From Rhizoctonia solani (taxonomy: Eukaryota; Basidiomycota; Agaricomycetes; Cantharellales; Ceratobasidiaceae): 64,000 nt of DNA. A program made the translations under genes and the position numbers. Location: positions 2,542,001 to 2,606,000 of the forward strand of contig NC_057370.1 in the NCBI RefSeq assembly GCF_016906535.1, read 5' to 3'. Of the stretch, positions 1-11,559 are shown piece after piece. Under the pieces are notes generated by a model. It was given only the letters and a program-made list of their open reading frames with translations, made no database searches and had not been told where the DNA came from. Position 1 is the stretch's first letter. Each line of letters opens with the position of its first letter.

Positions 1-24
1 ACTACAAAACCGGTTGAAACATAC

Positions 25-68
25 CTCGTCCCACCGCGACAGAAATGAGCTGCGAGAAAACGCTGCAT
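25..68 (-). CDS. possible first exon of a gene running off the left edge
   Basis: On the minus strand an ATG at 68 opens fourteen codons reading MQRFLAAHFCRGGT plus two bases, ending exactly at a consensus splice donor (AG|GTATGT). The peptide is basic with no acidic residue, as expected of the beginning of a mitochondrial presequence. Nothing else of the gene is inside the window, so the product is unknown. The ATG and donor are seen; calling it a gene is inference, and a chance match is quite possible. Confidence 0.25.
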
Positions 69-181
69 ACGATTGTAAAAATGTTAATGTGTTAATGAGT
101 GTTGTGTTGGCGGGGGGACCACGTGAGAGGTCCAAGTCCTGATACGTACAATGTGACTTTGTGGTGCACGAGTAAAAAGAA

Positions 182-264
182 AGGCCCTAGCCGGATTCGA
201 ACCGGCGTTACCGGAAGACTAACATAATCAGAATCCGAGGTGATAACCACTACACTATAGAGCC
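182..264 (-). tRNA. tRNA-Gln (CUG anticodon) with an 11-nt intron
   Basis: Read on the minus strand the sequence folds into a full cloverleaf. The acceptor stem GGCTCTA pairs with TAGGGCC, with one T-G wobble. The D-arm is closed by GTG/CAC, the anticodon stem is TCGGA/TCCGG, and the T-arm is GCCGG-TTCGAAT-CCGGC. The anticodon loop carries CTG (TT-CTG-AT). About eleven extra bases lie one nucleotide 3' of the anticodon, the normal place for a nuclear tRNA intron. Without them the length is 72 nt, normal for tRNA-Gln. CCA is not encoded, as expected in a eukaryote. Confidence 0.95.
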
Positions 265-844
265 TTTGTTCGTATACCGGCAATACACAATCTATCTTCT
301 ATAGAATAACTCAAAGTTATATAAAATAAAACGGGCTTGCTACTCCAATATTTCAATGACTCACAAACTCAGATGGACCCTAAAATTGGCTCTTCAGACC
401 AGTTCACGGACCAACTCGACGCCAAGGGGGTTTTGTGTATGCGTAATCATGTGATAGCGCTGAGGATCGCGAACCCTGATGACGCGCGGTCACAATGAGG
501 CGTATTAGCCCCTGTCTCAAACTGTTACTTACCCTTAAGCACCTGTAGGACTCAGTTCACTGTTTAATTGGGGTTATTTTCTTGAATATTCCGCACGCAA
601 ATTGAACAAATTTATCCTTGGCGGTTTTTTTAACGTTTTATTCTCATTTAACTGGTACTTATTTTGGGATAAACTCCCATATTTTGGTGCTCAAGCACCG
701 ATTACTGACTTGGATCCCTAGGCGCACGTTTGAACGACAACATGGTAGGGAATAAAATAATTATTCTCTCTCTCGCTAATTGATTCATAGCCCAAGTCCC
801 CGCCCTCGTCACTGCCCACGTCCCCTTCGTCGCCACTAGGACGC
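265..844. other. intergenic, no gene seen
   Basis: This 580-base stretch between the tRNA and the Ste20-like kinase has stops in all frames and no recognisable protein or RNA. It must contain the kinase promoter. A CT-rich run just before the kinase start is the only visible promoter-like feature. Confidence 0.5.
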
Positions 845-3183
845 ATGCCTCTTCCTAGTGCCCCACGCCCTTTAGCTCCATCGTCCGATCCAACCTCTCA
901 GTATACTTTACTTGAGAAGCTCGGTACAGGTAGCTTTGGGACCGTTTACAAGGCGTAAGTGCTGAACGCCTACAACTACTTCGTTACTGACCATAAAGTA
1001 ATAGTGCAGACAAGAATGGCCACATTGTTGCTATCAAACAGATTGACCTAGAGGACACTGACGATGATATATCAGAAATTCAGCAAGAAATCTCTCACTT
1101 GGCTCAATGTGATTCTGACCATGTCACTCGCTACTACGGATCATTCGTAAAGGGATACAAACTTTGGATCATTATGGAATACCTCGCTGGTGGCTCTTGT
1201 CTGGACTTGCTCAAACCAGGTGTATTTCCCGAAGCTCAAATCGCTGTGTTGGTCAGAGAACTACTCCTTGGCCTCGATTATTTGCACACGGAAGGGAAGA
1301 TCCATCGTGACATCAAAGCTGCCAATGTCTTGCTATCAGGATCTGGAAGTGTTAAACTTGGTAAGTACCATGCACTATTCGCCATACGTAGTCTAATTAA
1401 ATCATAGCCGACTTTGGTGTTGCCGCTCAGCTGAGTACAACATTGAGGCATACCTTTGTCGGAACTCCATTTTGGATGGCACCTGAGGTTATTAGACAAG
1501 CGGGATACGATGCCAAGGCAGATATATGGTCCTTAGGCATTACAGCAATCGAGTTGGCGCTCGGCGAGCCTCCGTTGGCTGAATACCACCCAATGCGTGT
1601 CCTGTTTCTGATTCCCAAAGCAAAGCCGCCCGTTCTTGAAGGAAACTTTGGTGCTGCATTTAAAGAATTCGTGTCTTTGTGCTTGACGAAGGATCCCAAG
1701 CTTGTGAGTAATCTATTATGAAATAATATTCCCTGGCCTCATTTTTCGATAGCGTCCATCAGCAAAAGAGCTTCTGCAACATCGATTCATCAAAGGCGCT
1801 CGCCGTGGTACGAGCTCCCTAACCGAATTGATTGAGAGGTACCAAGATTTTCGGACTCGTCAGCCACGTGCACCGAATCCGAACAATCATCCAACTATTC
1901 GTCAGTCAATCTATGATACGTATGCTGGAGGAGCGGGGGGTACTATGCGCAGCGAATGGCTGTTCGAAAGCGTTCGAAGCAACGCACCACCCAGCGGTTA
2001 TAACAGCGTACGAGACATACTATACGAAGAAGATGGAGAAGGGAACGAGATACGGTCAGGGAAGAAGGATACTTATAGTAGTGCGAGCGCAGCCTTTGGA
2101 TCGGTAATCGAGGATGAACCTCAATCTCAAAATTTAGACAAACCCGTTAAGGTGTGTCAATTTGCTGCGGGCTTGATGGAACAAGCCCTATTTCGGCAGT
2201 CTGCCAGTTTACCATCCAAACGCTTACATGATGCTGTCGTAATATAGACTCCCACAACATCTACCCCTAGCTCACCTGTGACGGCCAAGAGCTCGGTGCC
2301 AACGATTGGAGATGGGGCAGCATCGCCTACATCTCCCCGTCACCAGAAGCGTTCGAGTCACGCTGCGCGAAATGATCCCAACGGTACCGTCGTTCAGGAG
2401 GGTGACGTAGGAGATGGGTGAGTAAACCTGCTATAGCTATGGTCGAACCACCAACTTACTTTGGCCAATCAGAATGAATACTATGCGACCGGTAAAACGA
2501 GTGGACGCTGCAGGCTCTCTCCGTCTTTCCAATGAATATGTTGGAAGTGTTAGGAGCCGTAGCTCTGGTGATAGCGGTGAAGGAAATAACGAGAATGGGC
2601 TTGGTGAGAGTGTAATATCCAACGGTGAAGCGAAAGCAGCTCGGAAGCGCGCGAAAAGCCTTGGTGAAAGTGCCAAGGCAGGCACGGCACTTGTAGATGA
2701 GGTCGTTATACCTGTTCTACAAAGAGTATGTTACTCGAACTCACTCTAGAATATGACGCTGACCCTATACAGCATATACACGATGACATGGATGCTCACG
2801 AGATCGAAAGCATGAGCATGCTCGCGAGAGGATTTGAAGATCTCAAGAATGCCAATCCTGAGCTAGCATACAACGTCATTTTAGACATGTTGTCGGGCAT
2901 CAATGAGTAAGCTATATAATTATTGATAGAGGTTCTGGTCGTTGAATTTTGCCCCAGAAATAACGTACTAAGGCAACATATTTCAACAAAACGAGGGATG
3001 TTCCCGCATAAACGCATACACCGTGGGACCGAAATGACATCCGAGGGGCTTGTTGTCACCGAACAGGCGGAAGAGGTTGGAGGACAATCGACTGAAAACC
3101 TGGATGCTCAGAAACGGAGCCCGATCGCAGAATTGCTTTACCTCCGTTGGCTTGAAGGATTGAAGATCAAGGTATTTGGGTGA
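845..3183 (+). CDS. Ste20-like (GCK-III type) serine/threonine kinase
   Basis: Eight exons can be joined in frame: 845-954, 1005-1360, 1408-1703, 1753-2151, 2248-2417, 2473-2725, 2773-2906 and about 2958-3183, giving about 647 residues. The kinase domain is N-terminal: glycine loop [11 protein letters not shown], lysine in VAIKQ, catalytic [20 protein letters not shown], and the activation segment and P+1 loop [10 protein letters not shown] Ser/Gly-rich linker follows, then a conserved tail [19 protein letters not shown]. This order matches germinal-centre kinases such as yeast Kic1, fission yeast Nak1 and Ustilago Don3, which act in cell polarity and cell separation; that role is inferred from the family. 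The start is the ATG just before the kinase domain. The last acceptor (2957 or 2974) and the very C-terminus are uncertain. Confidence 0.93.
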
Positions 3184-3619
3184 TTATTTCTTGGCTTGGG
3201 CGTCTTATTCTGGTACACATGCTTGTTTCGTTTGGATCTGGCACACAATAATCAACAATTTACAACAAACACTGAATGTACTCTCTTCTTGGTGTTAGAT
3301 CGGTTCATTTTGTATATTTGTTTCTGATTCAGATTGCATTTACGTCTTACAGACTCATATATAGTTAACTTATGAAACCTACCCATATGTTTGAATAGTT
3401 CAAACAGGTAAGTAATATGGTGCTCGTTGCTTGGACAATGGGTCTTCAATGCGGTGCGTTCAGGAGAACTGACTGACTCATGGATGACATAGTCGACATA
3501 GACGAACGATCATGCGGAAAACATACAAATATATTGGACTGACACAATATCCCCCCGCTCCACCCTGCCCCCAGGCGTTGTTGAATTGTCTGCTTCAACT
3601 CCATCGTCACTGCCTTGAC

Positions 3620-4164
3620 TCATGCCTTGACGGCATACTTGCGGATGGGGAAGTGCAAATCCTTCTTCCTCTGCTTCTCCGTCTTTCGCGCAGCATCAGT
3701 CTAGATCCAAACAAAGCACGTTAATAAAGTCCAGCAAATTAATCAAGAGACGTACCTTGCTCAGCCTCCTCCTAATAGCGCGAGTCTTCTTGACACGGAG
3801 GTCAAGAGGCAAGTATTTCTTCTTTTTGTAGAGTTCGCGGAGATTTTGTCGTGTCTTTTGGTTGGTAACAGTCAAGACGCGGGCGATGGATTTCCTGACG
3901 GCATTGCTATTCAAACACCAGTCTGTAAGCGACCAGAGCATTTAAGCATACAGCTAACTCACATCTTGGTCAACTTTGCCGAAGATCCACCTACAACTTT
4001 TTGGACGCGGAGCTTAAGGAGATCCTCCTTGAGTTCTCCAAGCTGCTTGCTCAAGTCCGCCTTGGACCTAGAATGGGATTTCTTATCAGCAGTGTTCACG
4101 GAGTTTGTCAAATATTTTCCCACTTGGACTGAAGCTCATATGCCTTGACTTTGCCCTGGGCCAT
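3620..4164 (-). CDS. RPL35: 60S ribosomal protein L35 (uL29)
   Basis: Four coding exons on the minus strand encode the whole protein. It begins [12 protein letters not shown] and continues with [22 protein letters not shown] and [16 protein letters not shown], then ends [11 protein letters not shown] before TGA. Length and order match eukaryotic L35, a small subunit near the exit tunnel of the large ribosomal subunit. The first coding intron starts with the less usual donor GTCCAA. A further intron lies in the 5' leader. Ribosomal protein genes are normally strongly expressed and growth regulated; no control element was identified. The call is secure. Confidence 0.96.
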
Positions 4165-4173
4165 TTTAATGTT

Positions 4174-4235
4174 CTGTACGAGTAAAACATTGTTTGTAAA
4201 TTATCTAGATTACACCAACATAGATTCGTACTCAC
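4174..4235 (-). other. intron in the 5' leader of RPL35
   Basis: On the minus strand a consensus donor GTGAGT (4235 downward) is matched by the acceptor CGTACAG ending at 4174, only nine bases before the RPL35 start codon. Leader introns close to the ATG are common in fungal ribosomal protein genes. The sites are seen; use of the intron is inferred. Confidence 0.65.
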
Positions 4236-4555
4236 AGGTCGATACCTTGAGGATTGTCGAGTGGATCACCGGAAGCAAAAAGTCGGATACACCGGCTTCC
4301 GGGTGATACTGTGGTACTGTATAGCCAAAAGCATGAGCCCGATTTGACATCTATCTCAAATATCGCCGCATCAAGCCATCACGGGGTCTTGTATTACTTA
4401 CAATGACTTATCTGTAATCACCCATAATCCAGCTCCTTGCGTAGGGAAAATAAACAAGCAAGACGCGAGATTTCCAATATACCAGCTCATCACGTGGTCT
4501 CGCGTCGACACCAGGACCGCTCAATCAACTTGTCTCACTCGGCCACGTTGTTATC

Positions 4556-5515
4556 ATGTCCACAGAAACCAATGTACCTACGCCCAACCCAAGTGACTCT
4601 AGGCCGCCTGAACTTCAGAGAGGGTCGTTTACGCGCGTCAATACGTATGTGTTTCTCCTGATATCCTAGCAACCTAGCCCTTCACATGGACCTTTGTCTG
4701 ACTTGGCTACTAAAGCTATATCCCAGAAGATTTGGCAACGAAACTACGCAACGTTCCAGCGCGAATCCGTAAAAGTGCGTATGGCCTAGATCATATCTAC
4801 CCAACTCAAACCCACTGATGCGTATGATATCTCGACGCGAGCAGGTGTGACAGAGGGCTACAAGACTTGGGACGGCGAGCCTATTGCTCCGAGTGTTTCG
4901 CATACACGCGACTCGCGCGCCCAGCTCGGACATGGTCCTTTGCGCCCATCTATCTTTCAATCATCCAATAACGAAGGGTTTAGAAGAGTCATGACTACTC
5001 CGAATCCTTTGCCCTCGAACTCCGGCTATACCGGGATACCTCGCTTTGCCGATTTCGGGGAACCCCCCGCTAGGCCAATCCCTGCAAACGGTGGTGTACG
5101 GGCGCGAGTAGCGTCTTTGGGAACTTATCCCGCTTCCCTCCCGGCCACTTCGCGAAAGGGGAGCAATTCTTCAAAACACACCGAGACGGTAAACGACGAT
5201 TCGGATTCGGATTCAGACGTGAATGATGCGAAGAGTGCGACCGGCTCCGACGCATTTGGAGAGTTGTTCGAGGCCGGGGAAGAAAGAAGTTCCGGACAGT
5301 CCAGTATGTTCGGCTCTAAGCCCGTAGCTCTCCCAACGACGGGAGACGCACCGCGTCAACCTCGGTCATTCCAACAGACGCAATCGCTACCTGCTGGTAG
5401 TCTTGAGTTTGGTATTGGAACAGGGCGTGGGGTTTCTACTCTTGAATCTTTGGACGAGGAAGAACCCTGGCGCCAACATGATTTCAGCCGCTATGCGAGT
5501 ATCCCTCCGGAGTAG
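4556..5515 (+). CDS. unknown, mostly disordered protein
   Basis: Three exons can be joined. Exon 1 starts MSTETNVPTPNPSDS. Exon 2 (about 4677-4770) carries LSDLATKAISQKIWQRNY, the only part that looks folded, and exon 3 runs from about 4846 to the TAG ending at 5515. The rest is rich in Ser, Pro, Gly and acidic residues, with a DSDSDSDVND stretch, and looks intrinsically disordered. I do not recognise a family. It starts head to head with RPL35, 390 bases away, so the two may share a promoter region. The exon 2/3 junction uses donor GTATGG after a phase-1 codon; the reading frame supports it but nothing else does. Confidence 0.7.
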
Positions 5516-6038
5516 TATTATTGTGTTATCACTTGTTCCACTCTTGCTATTTCTTCACCCTTATTGCACCCATTGCTACGCGTAAATCATTCCCACCCCT
5601 ATCTATGTCTAGGCATCTCCCAAGTAGTCGGGCCTACTATACCCCTCTCTTGGTTTGCTTAACGTTTTCGGTTCATTAATTGAAGGATCAAATTTGTTGT
5701 ACGGGTCAAATTTTGCTTTGAACTTTCGGCCAGGAGTCGTACGAGAGTTGTACATCGATTACATATGTAACCAAGGATCATGTACCACCCTAACTCTTTG
5801 TGATCGAAACTGTATTCAATATGTTCATGGAATGAGATGCATGAGATAATGATCAAGAAGAAAACGAAGTAAGGAAGATCAGAGGCAGTGATGATAGTGT
5901 ACAACAGTGTGACCAGGATAAGATGAATCCGAATGAAATGCGATGCGGTTGGAATGGTAGTCTCAAGTGTTGCTTTTGGTCCCAAAATAGAGAGAGAAGA
6001 GAAAGAATGAGAAGCATAAAACATCGGATGGGAGCAAA
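5516..6038. other. intergenic between two converging genes, no gene seen
   Basis: About 520 bases separate the stop codons of the unknown gene at 4556 and the cyclin gene. The stretch is AT-rich with short chance frames only, and presumably holds both 3' ends. Confidence 0.5.
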
Positions 6039-7217
6039 TCAAGAAATTTCGGCAAGAAAGGTTTGATACGACGAGTGGCAGTTGAGGGATGTGCTAAGGT
6101 TCCAGTCGAGGGCATGCAACATCCGTCGCTCCATAGACGCGAGCTCACTGACACTCCAAAGGCTGTTGCATCGGCCCCACCACCACCTTAGAGGTCGGTT
6201 ATAATCACTTTCAACCTGATTGACAAAATTTCTATTAAAACTTGGCGAATTTATAACCAATCTAAAAGAACAAACCTTGTCCGCGAGTATGAATGAGATG
6301 AAAAACAAGTCTTCAAAGTAATCCAGTGGACAGGTTATGGCAATTCGTCTTATGAACTGCAACGCTACAAAAGCAGTATCATCGCGGACAGAACCTCGGG
6401 TAGTTTTCAAGACATCTGCAATAAACCATTCGAGCGGGAAAAGACCTCGGGAGGTCATACCAGGGAGACTGTCTCGAATGTGCTTGGCGCATATTCTTGC
6501 CGTTTGTCGGTCCCAATACTCGTCACCTGATTCAGGCTCATCTTGCCAGGAGTGGCCCGCTGATGCCGCACATGCTGACGGCGAAGGCAACGAGCTCGAC
6601 GTAGTGGACGGGCTGCATTGCTCGTCTAGTATATCAGATTCGTCGGAGTCGGAATCAGAGTCCCAGTCGGAGAAGGCGCTGTGCCCGGTAGTAGGGTTGG
6701 TAGTGAGATGACCGCTGCTCTCCTCGTCTGAATCATCCATATGGAGGAACGACTCGAGCGTATCGGCTTCTTGAGGAGAAACAAAGATACGATAACCTTG
6801 AGACTGCGATTGAATTCCTATCCTGAGGTGGGGGTTAGCGCATATATAGTTCAGCTATAGTAGAACCAACCATTCATGATCAATCATAGGAGCATTATGC
6901 CTAGGTCCTTCGAGTTGCTCCCATAGATTCACATGCTCTTCAGCCATGGCGGAGAAAAAGCTGATGGACGGAGACCAAGAGGCTTGCTCAAGGGGGGTAT
7001 GTATAGTCAAAGGACCTAGGGACTTTGATTCAAATTGTCCGTTTGGCGGTCCGACCGGCGAAAAGAGCCGACTAGTGAATCCAGCCAGAGTTGTACCAAT
7101 TTTTGATACACTTCCCAGGATACTAACGCCAGTAAGGTTGCGGCGATGATGTGATAGCTTCGTGCGCCTGGCGGGCCGGCTCGAGTCCTGGTATACGATC
7201 ATCGATGACCGAGGCAT
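6039..7217 (-). CDS. fungal cyclin-like protein (PHO80/Pcl type)
   Basis: Three exons on the minus strand. The N-terminal part is disordered (FTSRLFSPVGPP, then a SDSDSDESD acidic run). The second half is a cyclin box of the fungal PHO80/Pcl kind. It includes LEWFIADVLKTTRG, VALQFIRRIAI, DLFFISFILADK, and after a 60-base intron VESDYNRPLRWWWG, ending with the typical SMERRMLHALDWNL. Such cyclins activate a Pho85/CDK5-like kinase in nutrient and cell cycle control; the partner here is not known. The 60-base intron also keeps the frame if retained, so two forms differing by 20 residues are possible, but removal fits the cyclin fold better. The start at 7217 is the first ATG of the open frame. 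Confidence 0.82.
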
Positions 7218-7988
7218 TGTTTCCAGGGTGTCTCGTGTATGTGGAATGACGACGGATCGTTGGGTAAACGGCTGAGCTAAACAAGGTTGGTTATCGCAGA
7301 GAGAAGGAATGTCCCCGGTTAGGAGCTAGGTAGTGAATGCCGACGATAGCAAATATTGGTTTCCAGATCTCGTTATATATCCTCCGTAGGCGAGGTACTG
7401 GCGCCGAGGTAAACCAAGCGCGAGCGCTCAGGTTAGAGTTCTACTTCTGGATAATAGCAATTAGTCCAAAATGGCTGTGAGAACAAGTGCCAAGGTACGC
7501 GGGGAGATTTCTGAAGGTCCAACATGGTGTCAAGCCTGAGATATACTCTTGGAGCTTCTGGCTGTGCGCGCTATGCCACCTGGGAAAGGCAAGTTGGAGC
7601 TGGTAGCAAGAAACGAGTTGATATGACAGAGTCGCGCGTTTTTTTCCCCGTAGGGCTTGCCCATTTCCCCTCTATATGCCTCAAGGATGAGGGCCCGAAG
7701 CTCAATAAGAGTCGAATAAGCCTACTTTTGCCAATCCAGAACAAAGGGCGGTCAAGCGCGCACTTACCGACAGTTTCAGCACGTGATCTAAGATAAAGTC
7801 TGGCGTAAATGCGAAATCTGGATTTGGCTGAACACAATTCTCTTAGGGGCGCAAAGGGAGGTGTGACTGATGGCGTTCATGGTTCCTGGGTTCAAATAAC
7901 ACGGTTGATTAAGCTACACTAGAAATACATGCAATACAAAGGGGCATCGTGGTATGACATCTTTGAATTCATTAAACGCGTAGATCGA
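7218..7988. other. intergenic, no gene seen
   Basis: A 770-base gap between the start of the cyclin gene and the end of the next minus-strand gene. Two overlapping opposite-strand frames near 7524-7837 have no recognisable sequence and no splice context. The stretch should hold the cyclin promoter. Confidence 0.45.
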
Positions 7989-8753
7989 TTAGTGGTATGG
8001 GTTCTGTCCCGCGCGTTCACGTGCGAGCCTGGCTTGAGCCTCGTGAGACTCTGCCTCGGCCACATTCATTTGGTGGTGGCGAATTGCGGCGGCTTCCTGT
8101 TCCTTCGCATTTCCCTTGGCCTTCATTGATTCAGAAGACAACAACATTCCTGCGAGCTGTTGAGCCTTGCCCTTCATCTCCAGTGATTTTGCGTCCTTGG
8201 TTGACATATTATTCGCAGTAGTGCTAGTAATGCCAGTTGAAGTGGTGTTGTGGACGTTCTGTGATCCGGTATGCGGGGTTTGATAGTCACGGCCGGTCAG
8301 ACCTGGGCCGGTCGTATTGCCGGTAGCGGTGGTACCCATCCCCGTGGTTGTGTCGCCACCCGTATAGTGACCAAGCTCAGAGGACAGTGCTCCTCTTCCA
8401 GCATCGTTGTGAATTGGTGGGTTAGAAGACATTGCACCACCGGAAGGCTGGGCACTATAGCCGGTGGTGGGTTGGTTGTGGGCGGTATGCTGGCCGGGCA
8501 GTGACTGATCGTAGGAGCCCGTCATATTATTTCCCTGGGATATATTTGTACCAACTCCAGATGAATGGGTAGTAGGTGCTACCCCTCCTGGGTACGTGCT
8601 TGACTCGGGGTTGTACTGACTCGCGACAGCATAATTGGGATCACTTGGGTTCCCAGCATAGTTGGTATCGACAGGGGCCTATAGGTTTGTTAGACAAAGG
8701 TACTTGGGTTTTGAGGACATACATACGTCGTGATGTTTCTTGAAGAGTGGCAT
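7989..8753 (-). CDS. small Thr/Gly/Ser-rich protein with a CsbD-like repeat region
   Basis: Two exons: the first codes for MPLFKKHHD, and the second (after a donor GTATGT) for the rest. A long low-complexity region rich in Thr, Gly, Asn and Tyr is followed by a helical, Ala/Lys/Glu-rich tail containing KGKAQQLAGMLLSSESMKAK and AEAESHEAQARLARERAG. The tail resembles the CsbD-like stress proteins common in fungi, and the whole resembles small basidiomycete proteins annotated as stress or DNA-binding proteins. The family link is tentative. A TATA box (TATAAAAA on the minus strand) lies about 80 bases upstream of the start, which suits a strongly regulated gene. Confidence 0.72.
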
Positions 8754-8833
8754 TTTGGATTATGGATATATATGCGTATGCGTGTGTGAGGAGTAGTCGA
8801 TAGTGAATAGGTACGAGGCCACCTCAGCAGCCA

Positions 8834-8841
8834 TTTTTATA
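8834..8841 (-). promoter_or_regulatory. TATA box of the 7989-8753 gene
   Basis: The minus strand reads GGATATAAAAATGG, with TATAAAAA placed about 80 bases before the start codon at 8753. The spacing is normal for a fungal TATA promoter. Confidence 0.55.
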
Positions 8842-9025
8842 TCCTGGCCTTTATTCCCTTCGTCATTGAATACGTCAGAGATTGTGAACGCACCAAGTCC
8901 TGCGAGTGTGGTGCTCATTTGAAGCGCCAAATGACGTTGCGGAGCCGTAAAACTAATTATAAATTAGAGTCACATGACTAAGATCCCAAGCAATTTGCAA
9001 TGTAATAATTTCTGGCCTTTCAACG

Positions 9026-11559
9026 ATGAAGCCTCCTGCTCATGTTCCGTCAACGAAAGTGCTCGCCGACCAGCACACTCGCTACCATCTAAAACAAGTG
9101 CCTATGTTGTTGAGAGAGAATTCAGAGTCCCGTAAACGACGTCTAGATCCCGAAGACGTAACAACCAAGTCCTCCCGAATACGCTCAGTCGCTCCACCCC
9201 CGAAGAGTCTAAAACGGGATGATTTATTTCGAAAAGACATGTACCTGACATTTGTCAAAAATGCGCTCAGGGAAAGGCTCAAGGCAAGTGGCTTCTTGCC
9301 TTGACCCGTGTTCATGGATGATAAGAGTTCATCATACTTTAGGGAAACTCGGAGCCCTTTCATGAACTTGTTGGCCAATTTAGTCCCGCGAAATTTGGTG
9401 AACCAACCGAAGGGTCAACAGCTCAACTACGATCTTGGATTGCGGCATTGTCTCATGTCGTATCCTCACTGGAAAGGTCACATGCCCCGCTGGTTGAGGC
9501 TGTACTCGCCACACCATGGATGACGCTTGATGATGCCTTTGCTGCAACATATACGAATTTTGTAGGGACGCTGGTCAGTGCGCGGCCCGAATACATGTCA
9601 TCAGTCCTTTCACGCTGTATTCAAGCGTTTATATATCGTAAGAAGATTTACCTCGCTACTCATCCATCTAACCCTTACATTTACTAACACACCTACTACT
9701 TAGAGTCATACGGGTTCCTGGGAAGGAACTTTAATGGAGATTCATCTCCGCTCACCAGACGAATAATTTGTAACCGGGTACACAACCTACTGAGCCACCT
9801 TCTCGGGCTCATTCCTACCCTCCCTCTGATGCTGCAGCCTATCATTACTTCTTACTTCCCGCACAAGAAACTCAGTAAGCTGGCCCAGACAACTTACATC
9901 CGCAATCTCCTCACCTTATCTGGGTATTGCCCCGCGCTCAGCGATGCTATATTATCGCTGATTGTTGAGCGAGCACAACAAATCGATGTGAGGACGCTCC
10001 ATTGTCTTGGACAAACTTTGGGTTGACTGAAATAGTAATTTCGATAACAGGTTGAGATTCAAGTCGAGCTGGAAGACTTGGACGATGACAACGACCCTGA
10101 AGGTGGTGATATATTCAATCTGGATGGGTTTGACAGCGTCATCGGCGAAGAAGATCATTTGCAGAACCCAGTCTTTGGAGACGAGGACGAAGAGGAAATT
10201 CTTGACGGACTTAGTGACATTTCTTCCGAGAACGGAGACTTGGCTGAGGACGACGTCGCTGAAGGGCCCTCGAACGTAAAGCACATCCAGGACATGGTAT
10301 CTAAGCTCGATGCAATGTTAAACTTGGTATTTGAGCACTTGGCGGCGATACCTAGTGAAACGCTCTCTTCGTTCCCCTCGTCCTCAACCAAACAGCCACC
10401 AATAATCCCAGTTACCCCGGAGCGACAGCTCGAAATTCGACACTCTCAGCTTTGGAACCTAATTGCAATATTCAAACGAACGATTGTCAAAACACACAAA
10501 TCCCGATATACCCAATTCCTTCTTTTTTGGTATTCATCCCTTCATGCCGATTTTACCGATGTCTTTCTGGGGGTTCTCATGGATCGACTGATGGACACTA
10601 CACTTCCCGATATGGCTCGCGTAGGAGCTGCGAGCTACGTTGCCAGCTTTATCAGCCGCGCAAAGCATATTGATACGGCTAATGCGCGTGCTGTTATTGG
10701 TGTCTTGTGTGATTATCTCCGCGATACTGTCGACAAGGTCGAGGAGCTTGAAGCGCGGGATTCTAATTTCACACCCGTTGTCTCCCAATATGCATTGTTC
10801 TACGCTATTGCACAAGCAGTATTCCTTATCTACTGTTTTAGGTGGAGGGAGCTTGGGGAGGACCCGGATGAACTATTAGTCGAAGGAGATGAATCGCCAA
10901 AATTATGGATGCCAGATTTGCTGGTTGTGCAACGAGCAATAATGTCCGCACTAAATCCCCTGAAGGTGAATCAAATTTACAGCTCGAGAATGTGGCTCTG
11001 ATGATAAGCGTTATAGATTTGTGCGGTAAATGTGGTGCAACAATTTGCTCGTGTATCGAATAGCACAGGTTTCGTTTATTGCTTTACCATTTTAGAGTCT
11101 AATCGCCGTTCAGACCTTGCCACGGCGGAAACTCCTCCTCCTCAGTACGGAACACGGCTAAAAATCGACCCAAAACACGCACGGCTTATGCGGGATCCTG
11201 CGCTGGACGCCGATCTCAATGCATTCTTCCCTTTCGATCCATACAAACTCCCTATATCACACAAATACATCGATCACGTTTACCGTGAGTGGTCATCGGT
11301 AGCTCTCGAAGAGGACGAGGACAGCGATGAAGAGGAGGAAGAGGAGGAAGAGGAGGAAGAGGCTCTACCAGAACCCCAACCTCAATCGCCAGTTGGGAGC
11401 GATGGTACTGAAAGTGAAAGCGATGACGAAAGCGAGGGCTCAGTTGCTCGCAGTGCTGCTAGTCTAGATCCCGCGGGTATACCCATCCCCGGTTCAACTG
11501 CAGACTTACTCGGGGTTTCTTTTGGTGGAATGAGTATATCACCCGGTGTGCACCGATGA
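9026..11559 (+). CDS. RRN3: RNA polymerase I initiation factor RRN3 (TIF-IA)
   Basis: Five exons encode the full protein. The N-terminal part includes YLTFVKNALRERLK and GNSEPFHELVGQF, which span the first intron. The middle is helical and HEAT-like: LVSARPEYMSSVLSRC, RVHNLLSHLLGLIPTLP, then an acidic loop with GDEDEEEILDG. The C-terminal half includes RHSQLWNLIAIFKRTIVKTH, MARVGAASYVASFISRAK and FFPFDPYKLPISHKYI. A run of about fourteen acidic residues (EDEDSDEEEEEE and on) and a Ser/acidic tail close it. RRN3 bridges RNA polymerase I to the rDNA promoter. Intron 1 appears to use a GC donor (AAG|GCAAGT at about 9283). The start at 9026 is the first ATG and 272 bases from the divergent gene at 8753. 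Confidence 0.95.
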
